DNA of 64,000 nucleotides from positions 1 through 64,000 of the forward strand of contig BRYA01000100.1 of assembly GCA_030267965.1 (NCBI GenBank), written 5' to 3'. This stretch comes from Triparma columacea. Taxonomy: Eukaryota > Sar > Bolidophyceae > Parmales > Triparmaceae. Made by a program: the position numbers and the translations under genes. Below the pieces are notes generated by a model that was given only the letters and a program-made list of their open reading frames with translations, was not told the origin of the DNA and did no database searches. Shown in pieces: positions 56,669-64,000 of this stretch (positions are counted from its first letter, which is position 1; each line of letters opens with the position of its first letter).

Positions 56669-59207
56669 ATGGTGAGTGAAGCTCCCTCTCCTTCATCCCT
56701 GAATATTTGCGTAGCTTTTCCTGTACCCTCCGAACTTTTTTTCTGCGACGAAGCAAGTCTGAAAGATTTTTTCCATGATGACACTTTGACATGACGACGG
56801 GCCCTTATTGCCTTCTAACTAATTTTTTTCTCCCAGCCTATTTCCGTAGGAATCAACGGCTTGGGCCGTATCGGCAAGATGGTCTGCCTTCAGATGCTCG
56901 CCGAGCCTGATGTGTACAATATTCGTGCCATCAATGCCACAAGCTTGCAGGCCGATGAGGTTAGTGACTACTTGTGTTATGACTCTGCCCATCACTACGA
57001 TCGCGGGCCGATCAAGAACGTGGAGGTAGTTTCCAAAGATTGCGTCAGAATCAACGGGAACGAGATTCGCCTCTTCAAGAACCGTGACGCTTCCAAGCTT
57101 GAGTGGAGAAGTGTAGGAGTCGAGTATGTCCTGGAGTGCACCGGAGCCTACTTGACCACCGAGAAGTGCTCCATGCACGACGTCGACTACGTTATCCAGA
57201 GCGCCCCGCCAAAGGATCCCGAGATCACACCTACGTTCATCTACGGTGTTAATCACTCCGAGTACATGGGCCAGAAAATCGTCTCCGCATCATCCTGCAC
57301 TACCAACTGCCTGGGACCGATGCTCAAGCTCGTCAATGAGGCATTCGAGATTGAGAATGTCTTCTTCACCACGATCCACGCCTCAACCGGATCCCAGATG
57401 ACCGTCGACACCATCAACAAGAAGAATCGCACCCACAGGTCAATCTTCAACAATATGATCCCTCACTCTACCGGGGCCGCGAAGAGTATCTTCAAGGTTC
57501 TCCCTGAGCTCGGCGGCAAGGTGTGGGGAACTTCGGTCCGTGTACCCTGCATCAACTGCAGTCTCCTTGACGTTAACGTAACCGTCGCAGACAAGGAGGC
57601 CACCCTGGAGGACATTGCAGATGCGGTGACGAAGCACGAGCTCTTCGGCAAGGTCTACCACCTCAACAACAAGATGCTCACTTCCGTTGACTTTATGACC
57701 ACCGTCACCCCTACCATCCTCGACTTGAAGGCCTCCCTCAACATGGGACCTGGAGCCTTCAAGCTCATGCTCTGGTACGACAACGAGTGGTCGTACAGCG
57801 CACAGTGCCTTAGGGTCATGTCTCATATGTTCAAAACGAACGCAGCGGCAAAGAGGGCCCTTACGGGAAGGGTCAGTCCCAAGATGAGCCCGGCCTCCAG
57901 CTACGTTGACCTTGCTGCCTACAAGCAGCCCAGGGCCTGCGACCTGGACCCCGAGCTCAGCCTTAAAAAGGTTAACGTTGGTGGCAAGAACGTTGTTGCC
58001 AGGTTTGACTTCAACGTCCCTGTCGACAACGGGATTGTTATGGATGACTTCCGTGTCCGCGCCGCCCTTCCCTCCATCAACCACATGCTCGCTCAGAACC
58101 CCAACAGGATCGTGCTCGTGTGCCACTTTGGCAGGCCCAAGGGGGCGGATAAGAAGTGCACCGTCGAGTTTCTCGTCCCCATCATCAAGAGCCTCTTGGG
58201 CAAGGAGGTTACTTTTCTCCCCCACGGAGTCTCATCTAAGACCATCGACTTCCTCAAGGACAGGGAGGCGGCCGACGAGGGCTCCGGCGCGGTCTACCTC
58301 CTCGAGAACATCAGGTTCCACGAGGGAGAGACCAAGTACAAAGCCGGCAGCAAGCTCAGTACCCTTTACAAGTCCCTCGGAAACTCGCACGTTGCCGACT
58401 GCTTTGGGTGTGTCCACAGAAATCACATGAGCATCGTTGAGAGCACGACCGGCTACGGCTTCCTTATCGAGGAGGAGGTCAAAGCCATCGGTGAACTCCT
58501 CAAAACCAAAGGCAAGAGGGTACTTGGGATCATGGGAGGTAAGACGGGGCGGCGCGAGTAGCGGAGCATGGAGCGAAGCGACGCACGATGGAAAGAATTG
58601 GAATTACATTACACACGCACACACGTACACATTATGACTTATTGCTTTTGCTAACCCCTTCATTCGCTCCTCCCCAGGGGCCAAGATCACCGACAAGCAA
58701 CCTATGATAGAGTGCCTCTGCAAGATGCCCAACACCAAGATCTTCGTCGGCGGGGGGCTCACCAGGGGCTGGAAGGGTAATTTCCCCGAGACCCCCGCGA
58801 ACGTCATCCTTAGCAGGGACGCCTACGGAGCCGCTGACCTCAAGGCCCCCGCGACCTACCTCCCAGACATTCTCGAAAACGAAGGGGGGGGGTTCGACGT
58901 GGGCCCCCAGGGAATGAGGGACCTCATCGCAGAGATCGATCAGGCTGATGTTATCTTCTGGAATGGATGCCTGGGTGTCATTGAGGACCCTCGCTATAGG
59001 GTCGGGTCAGCGATGATCGTGGACTACCTCCTGGCGCAAACTGGGAAGAGGGTGATCATCGGGGGAGGAGAGACTGCGAGCCTCTTCGTGGGGAAGGATG
59101 CGGATCACGTTTACCTAAGCACAGGGGGAGGTGCACTCTTGGCTCACATTCAGAGCTGTGTGTTGGACAAGGCCACAGTCCCTGGCTTGGCCGCTTACGA
59201 AATGTAA
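56669..59207 (+). CDS. GAPDH-PGK fusion: glyceraldehyde-3-phosphate dehydrogenase joined to phosphoglycerate kinase
   Basis: Three exons: 56669-56671 (the ATG alone), 56837-58538 and 58678-59207, 744 aa. Residues 1-340 are GAPDH: NAD-binding GINGLGRIG, catalytic Cys155 in SASSCTTNCLGP, TTIHASTGSQMTVD with the His, HSTGAAK and LWYDNEWSY. After a linker of about 35 residues, 374-744 are PGK: RFDFNVP, CHFGRPKG, LLENIRFHEGE, DCFGCVHRNH, MGGAKITDK, FVGGGL, IIGGGET and STGGGALL. The GAPDH-PGK junction is inside one exon. The enzymes catalyse consecutive steps through 1,3-bisphosphoglycerate. No targeting peptide, so probably cytosolic. Odd points: the residue after AIN is Ala where NAD-dependent GAPDH has Asp, and PGK has GGGET instead of GGGD(T/S). 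Confidence 0.93.
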
Positions 59208-59357
59208 TGAGGATATGGACTGGTAATAAAGGCTGAATTTAATTGAAAGTTTTGACTTTGAAAAATGATCAAAAAATGTGCGCCTTGTTGCGAAGAAAAA
59301 GACAATGGTGTTTGCCTTCTTCTCCCCCCTCCCCCCCCAACAACCCCCCCCCTATAT

Positions 59358-60293
59358 CTACAGCATCGTCGGCGTCTCCCACTCGGTGCCGTTCCAGAGG
59401 TCAGCGCGCGGCTTGTCCTCGAAGTCCTTCACCCAAGTGTCGGGAGGAGGATTCGTGTAGTTGGACCGGAAGCGCGGGAACTTCATGGCGTTCGTGGAGC
59501 CGACGAGAGCGACTGCCTGGCTGGCGACGTACATCCAGGCGACGCCGTAAGTGATGAAGAAGGAGAAGGTCACGAGGACGTTGGGAACGTGCACGAAGAG
59601 GATCTTCCACTTGTTCCAGGTCGGCACGTTGTGCTCCGGCGCGACGTACTTGTTCCAGTACAGCTGGTCCCAGTTCGCCTTGAAGCCGCCCTGCACCAAG
59701 AACGTGAGCAGAGCAGTGCCCCAGCGCGGCCACCCGAAGGACGCCTCGATGACGGCCCAGAAGACGAGGAAGAGCTGGGCCTCGCACGCGCCGTCAATGA
59801 CTCCGAGAAGGGTGCACATCACGGCGCTGTAGGTGAGGGAGCACTCTTTGGAGCGCCCGTAAGACACGGTGCCCATGGGCCAGATGACCCAGTACCCAAG
59901 CAGCACCACGGCGAACGTGCTAGCGCCGAACAGCTTCTCCTCCAACGTGTCGACCGGGCGGGGCAGGGGGTGGAAGAAGGTCGCCGAGAGCACACCAGTG
60001 CGCCACGACAGGAGGATGCACAGGGAGAAGAAGGTGAAGGCCTGCAGCCACGCGGCCGAGGCCTTGTAGGGCAGGGCGGCGCGCGCGACGGGGTGGTCGG
60101 CGGGAAGGAGCAGCTGCTCAGCAATGCCAGTGATGACCATCTTGCTCTGGAGCTCAGACCTCCTACGAAGGAACTGGATCAGGCTGGCGGAGAAGCACAG
60201 CACGAACACAACTCCCGCGGCCCCGGCGACGTACAGCTGATCGGCATCGTAGATGTCGGCGCGGGTAAATATGGGCTCGGTATCGGTCCACAT
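59358..60293 (-). CDS. Multi-pass membrane protein of unknown family
   Basis: A single exon of 311 aa starts at the first ATG (60293); the frame is open further up without an ATG. About seven hydrophobic helices are visible: 20-40, 80-98, 121-142, 156-180, 190-210, 245-265 and perhaps one more. Conserved-looking polar motifs (NWDQLYWNKYVAPEHN, then WNKWKILFVHVPNV) lie between the last helices. No signal for targeting. I recognise no named family. It is divergent from the rhomboid gene with only 95 bases between start codons, so the two may share a promoter. Its 3' end faces the GAPDH-PGK gene. Confidence 0.7.
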   Translation of the reverse strand: MWTDTEPIFTRADIYDADQLYVAGAAGVVFVLCFSASLIQFLRRRSELQSKMVITGIAEQLLLPADHPVARAALPYKASAAWLQAFTFFSLCILLSWRTGVLSATFFHPLPRPVDTLEEKLFGASTFAVVLLGYWVIWPMGTVSYGRSKECSLTYSAVMCTLLGVIDGACEAQLFLVFWAVIEASFGWPRWGTALLTFLVQGGFKANWDQLYWNKYVAPEHNVPTWNKWKILFVHVPNVLVTFSFFITYGVAWMYVASQAVALVGSTNAMKFPRFRSNYTNPPPDTWVKDFEDKPRADLWNGTEWETPTML

Positions 60294-60388
60294 GGAGGGA
60301 GGAGTATCTGAAACTGGTGGCTCTAGACTCCTGAGGTCTGAGGTCAGGAGGCAGGGTGAGGGAGAAAGGATCGAGGAGCAAAAAAGAT
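60294..60388. promoter_or_regulatory. Compact divergent promoter
   Basis: Only 95 bases separate the start codons of the minus-strand membrane protein and the plus-strand rhomboid. No motif could be assigned. Confidence 0.45.
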
Positions 60389-62683
60389 ATGTTAGGTAAA
60401 TTGTTTGGGACGGGGACGAAAACCTCCAAAGATAACAACAAAACGTCAAAATCTCCCAAGAAGTCAACTCAATCTCTCAAACGGTCGTTAAAAAGCACCG
60501 AAAAGCCAAATTCTTCTCTCCCGAGGAGTGGATTTGATGTTTCTGAGGCATCAGATGTGAAACAGTCGTCGATGGAAAGTGGACGGGTGGCTGAACGTTT
60601 AAAGCGACCAGGGATTGAACAAGATGCCGAGAAAGGGGGAATTGGAAGGATTGGTGGCAAGAAAGTTGGCTCCACAAAGGTGAGAAGTCGTGAGAGAGGC
60701 GTCGTGATTGTTCTGTTGACTCTTTATGAAGCCATTGTTGTCATTATCGACACCATGCATACGCACACAAATAATTTTAACAATAAACTCACCCTTCCTC
60801 GGTAGCGCGGGAGCTCGTATGTGCCTCCTCAAGTATCCTCTCCTGTTAATCTCAATTCCTCGAGGGCTTCAAAGGATACCAATGAGATTACCGAGAGGAT
60901 GGACAACGAGACTGAGTACTTGTCATACTCTAATATTGGCTCTGGGTCTGACATTTACGCTGCTGATTCTAACAATGAGATCGAGATTAGGTGGGAAAAC
61001 TCCTCCCTTAAGTCCTTAGTTTCCTCCGCATCGACTAATAGGTCGACGAAAACCGCCAAGTCGTTGAACGACGTAGTCATGAAGAAGATGCAGGTCGGCC
61101 AATACGACAAGGCCTTGCTCCGTCGCATCCGCGACTTCAAGTTTGCCCAGCGCAAGCGCCGATCCGAGGAAGGAGGAGAGGGCGGGCAAAAGGCGGCCCC
61201 CATCGGAATTCTCGGCATTTACGCGAGCCTGCAGGGCGTTCGCAGGGATGTAGAGTGGGCGGAGGACAGTGCGTACAGAAGGACACACAACATCCCGTAC
61301 CTGAAGTGGAAAGACTTTGAGAAAACCCAGAGCATGAGGTGAGAGCTCGGGGGGGGGGCCTTGACGGTGGAAAAAGCACTGAAAGATATACTCGTTCACT
61401 AATACTCGTTCACTAACGCTCGTCCCCTCCTCCTGTTCCCTCTTTATCCCTTAGCGCCCGCAAAATCTGCTGGTTCACCATCGTGTTGTGTACCGTGTGC
61501 GTGGCTATGATGATCTGGGAATTCTCCGTCAACAACTGGAAGTTCGCGCCCATGTCAGAGAACCCCCTCCTCGGAGTCTCGGGGGAGACCCTCATCAAGT
61601 GCGGCGCCAAGGTCACGTTCAAGATCGTCAACGAGGGGCAGGTGAGAGTGTAGTTTGAGAGTGTAGTTTAAAAGTGTACCTAAAACCCGTAACGGGAAGG
61701 CAATACTAATGCATCCTCCCTGACACGCATACCACGGTGCTCGCCGCTCTTCGCTCCGCTCGCTGCAGCCCTACAGGCTCATCACGGCAATGTTCCTGCA
61801 CTCTGGTTTGATCCACTTGTTCTTCAACTTGACTGTGCTCATCTTCGTCGGCAGGGGGGTCGAGCTCGCCCACGGGACGCTTATCGCGACGGCGGGCTTC
61901 ATCATCGGGGGCTACGGAAGCAACGTCCTTTCGGCCCTATTCCTCCCGCAGTATATCTCCGTGGGAGCGTCAGGCGGCATCTTCAGCCTGCTCGGGATCG
62001 CCCTCGCGGACGTCTTCATTAACTGGCACATCCTGTTCGGGGGGGGGGAAGAAGAGCAGGCCGTCCTGGTGAGGACGCACAAAGACAAGAGGAATGTTAA
62101 GTGGGTGCTGTTCTTTCTCTTCATTGACATCGTACTCAACCTCGCTCTCGGCTTGTTGCCTTTCATAGACAATTTCTGCCATCTGGGAGGTCTGGTATTT
62201 GGGATGCTCATCGGCATCGCATCCCTGCAGCGCGTGGAATTTGGATTCTTCGGCTTCAAGAAGAGCTGCTTCCAGAAGTTCCTCACCTTCATCAGGAAGA
62301 CTTGGGGCATCATCGTCACTCTGTGCCTCCTGGTATTCTCGACGGTGTGGCTCTTCGAGTTCAGCGACGGCTACACCACGGTCTGCCACGGCTGCAGGTA
62401 CGTCAACTGCGTCAGCATGCCCTTCTGGTACGACATCAACGACAGGTGGTGGCACTGCGACGACTGCATGTCGACATACGGGACGGCGAACTATTTGGAG
62501 AACAGGGGCTACTACGAGGTCGAACTCACGTGCCCGAGTGGCAAGGAGGTCCTAGTGACGCCGACGAATCCAGTATTTACCCTCGACGAGCTGAATGCGG
62601 TCCTTCCATCGTACTGCAGGGAGTTTTGTGGGGCAATGGGAAAATATAGCGTGGGCACCAATTGGGACGGCGGTGGAGAGTGA
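60389..62683 (+). CDS. Rhomboid-family intramembrane serine protease
   Basis: Four exons (60389-60679, 60806-61338, 61455-61641, 61769-62683) give 641 aa. Residues 1-265 are a basic, Ser/Lys-rich cytosolic region. The first membrane helix is ICWFTIVLCTVCVAMMIWEF (about 280-300). The rhomboid core follows, with the HSGLIHLFFN helix, GASGG carrying the catalytic Ser405, and FCHLGG carrying His475, both within membrane helices. A further helix (about 518-540) leads to a Cys-rich lumenal tail (CHGCRYVNCVS, WWHCDDC, CREFC). The order H-x-x-x-N, GxSG, H identifies an active rhomboid. It cleaves membrane proteins within or near the bilayer. Substrate and compartment unknown; no mitochondrial presequence. 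Confidence 0.92.
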
Positions 62684-62885
62684 AGGCGGTTTCGGAGTTG
62701 AGGGTAACAATGACACGTCGTAAATTACAGCGTCCAATCTATTTCATATTAAAACCACTCCTACCGCAGGTATTCTTATGTTATACGTGCCCTCATAACC
62801 CTTCTATCAGATCAGATACTCACTAGGAGTTTCTGGACTTGGAGCAGTTCTCATTTATTTCTCATACCAACAATTTTCCAGGGCC

Positions 62886-63706
62886 ATGGGCATAACCTTG
62901 CGTCACTACAACACTCGAAGTCGAGCCTCCAATCTCCGTAAAGCCAATGCTTCCGTCCGTTCCGCCTCAAATCTCCGCAAGCTCCTTCCTTCAGATGACT
63001 TTCTCTGGGAGAGTAACAACCCGTGGAAGAACTCTGCGAAAGAAAAGGTAAGAGGATCAGCCGGATTTATAAGACCGACCATCGAGTGAGGAGCCCGATG
63101 GTTGTGACCACGCAGGGTCGAGATTTTTGTGATGTCAGTGCTTGTGATCTTCCTCCAACCATAAAGATCTTCCTCGGAAGTTGTCATCCAACTACTGTTT
63201 CACCTTATGACCCTCCCCTTCTCCTCACCCTTGCCCCCACCCCCTCCCCCTAGAACCGTAGTATATTCATCGGCGTATCCGCGTCCGCTTTCATCCCTTT
63301 CCTCCTCATCCTATTTGAGCTTGACTTTCAGTTCTTAGGTTGGTGGTGGGTTCTGCAGACGTTCCTCTGCTTCGCCTCAGACTACTGGACCGCCGGTCAG
63401 ACGAGCTGGACACACGGGGGTGACAGGATAATGGCTCCCCTCTCCACCGTTCAAATGGGCCTAATAATCTACCTCCAGATGGGCCTCCCAATCGGCTTAA
63501 TTTGGGGTTCCCCTGCCCTAGCGTGCTGGGCATTGGCGCAGAAAGCAAGGAGGGAGGGTAACAAGAGGGGTTACGAGTACTTGCACGGTTTGTGGCACTA
63601 CCTGGCGTGCTTTGCGGCGTGCGTGGCGATGGGGGGAGGGGTGGACGGAGCAAAGGGACTGTTGAAGGCCTCGGTGGAGAGGAAAATTGAGGCATTGGGA
63701 ATATAA
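62886..63706 (+). CDS. Small multi-pass membrane protein, unknown
   Basis: Two exons (62886-63047, 63254-63706; GTAAGA...CCCTAG) give 204 aa. A basic N-terminus (MGITLRHYNTRSRASNLRKA, with a second SASNLRKL copy) precedes about three to four hydrophobic helices (about 57-75, 77-92, 115-140, 160-180). A polar motif DYWTAGQTSWTHGGDR sits between helices and could be functional. No family recognised. It follows the rhomboid gene on the same strand by 203 bases. Confidence 0.6.
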
Positions 63707-63750
63707 TTTTAGGCTATGAATATATTTAATAAACAGACGAGCACCATCTA

Positions 63751-64000
63751 TTACTTCGTCGCGCGTTTTCTGGAGGACGCGCGCCTCTTTGTGGTTGTGT
63801 TCTTGGTTGTGGTTTTAGTCTGTCCCCTCGTTGGAGTCTGCCTCTTCTTCTTGGTGGACTTCTTCGCGCTCGTCTTCTTCCCCTTATGTTTCTCCATTAC
63901 ATCATCGACGAACCTCTTCACATGTTCGTATCCCTTCTCATCAGGTTCCTCCTCCTCCTCCTCCTCCTCCTCCTCCTCCTCCTCCTCTTCCTCCTCCTCT
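63751..64000 (-). CDS. C-terminal end of an acidic/basic low-complexity protein (5' part outside window)
   Basis: The minus strand is open from the right edge to TAA at 63751. It reads a poly-Glu tract (coded by the (TCC)n seen on the plus strand), then EPDEKGYEHVKRFVDDVMEK, then a Lys/Arg/Thr-rich tail ending RRASSRKRATK. The alternation of a long acidic block and a basic tail is typical of nucleolar or chromatin proteins, but no family can be named from this piece. Its 3' end faces the small membrane protein gene, 44 bases away. Confidence 0.6.
   Translation of the reverse strand, partial: EEEEEEEEEEEEEEEEEEPDEKGYEHVKRFVDDVMEKHKGKKTSAKKSTKKKRQTPTRGQTKTTTKNTTTKRRASSRKRATK
63946..64000. repeat. 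(TCC)n trinucleotide tract at right edge
   Basis: Eighteen or so consecutive TCC/TTC triplets, in frame as poly-Glu on the minus strand, reach the window end. Confidence 0.85.

Noticed and set aside
59265..60311. 348-aa plus-strand open frame
   Set aside because: Antisense of the multi-TM protein at 59358-60293. It is rich in Glu/His/Gly/Ala from reversed hydrophobic codons and has no fold signal.
1..64000. tRNA, rRNA, transposase or integrase genes
   Set aside because: I saw no convincing tRNA cloverleaf with a GTTCRA arm, no rRNA stretch and no transposon protein motif on either strand; a covariance-model search would be needed to exclude small RNAs.

Overview
This window looks like nuclear DNA of a single-celled, flagellated eukaryote, most likely a stramenopile alga (a bolidophyte/Parmales-type or other ochrophyte genome). 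That placement is inference. It rests on gene content (a full-length HYDIN axonemal protein, GCC2/GCC3-repeat membrane proteins, a BspA-type LRR fragment, an S28 peptidase, a voltage-sensor/cyclase protein), on close gene packing on both strands, and on short introns (about 70-310 nt) with a uniform GT-GAG ... CTAAC ... CAG layout. Genes were modelled by joining open frames at these splice signals. In almost every case the joined exons keep frame and give a coherent protein.

Layout: 1-703 (-) 5' part of an Ala-rich coiled-coil protein; 1528-3340 (-) S28 serine carboxypeptidase; 3445-8703 (-) CMGC protein kinase fused to a HECT ubiquitin ligase; 8924-11549 (+) voltage-sensor protein with a metal-site-less class III cyclase domain; 11613-12679 (-) secreted Cys-rich/Ala-repeat protein; 12872-13633 (-) patatin-like protein; 13978-14531 (-) SF3B6/p14 splicing factor; 14966-17677 (+) mitochondrial trifunctional enzyme alpha; 17816-18738 (-) eIF4E; 19105-34351 (+) HYDIN (about 4,967 aa); 34593-35414 (-) four-TM protein; 35952-42456 (+) beta-helix/GCC2-GCC3/multi-TM/START-like protein; 42629-44481 (+) galectin-like + RRM protein; 44515-45720 (-) two-TM protein; 45781-46260 AT-rich island; 46462-50092 (-) bifunctional lysine-degradation enzyme AASS; 50238-51278 (-) glycosyltransferase; 51289-52258 (+) gene fragments including an LRR_5 piece; 52526-55177 (-) RanBP2-zinc-finger/MBD-like protein; 55618-55651 assembly gap; 56179-56499 (-) CPSF-A-like fragment; 56669-59207 (+) GAPDH-PGK fusion; 59358-60293 (-) multi-TM protein; 60389-62683 (+) rhomboid protease; 62886-63706 (+) small membrane protein; 63751-64000 (-) 3' end of an acidic/basic protein.

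Most genes are unrelated housekeeping, ciliary, signalling or metabolic genes and there is no operon-like system. The novelty lies in domain fusions. Three stand out: a kinase and a HECT E3 in one polypeptide; GAPDH fused to PGK, two consecutive glycolytic enzymes; and a voltage-sensor protein whose cyclase domain has lost both metal-binding aspartates. Fatty-acid beta-oxidation (HADHA) and lysine catabolism (AASS) are both mitochondrial by their N-termini.
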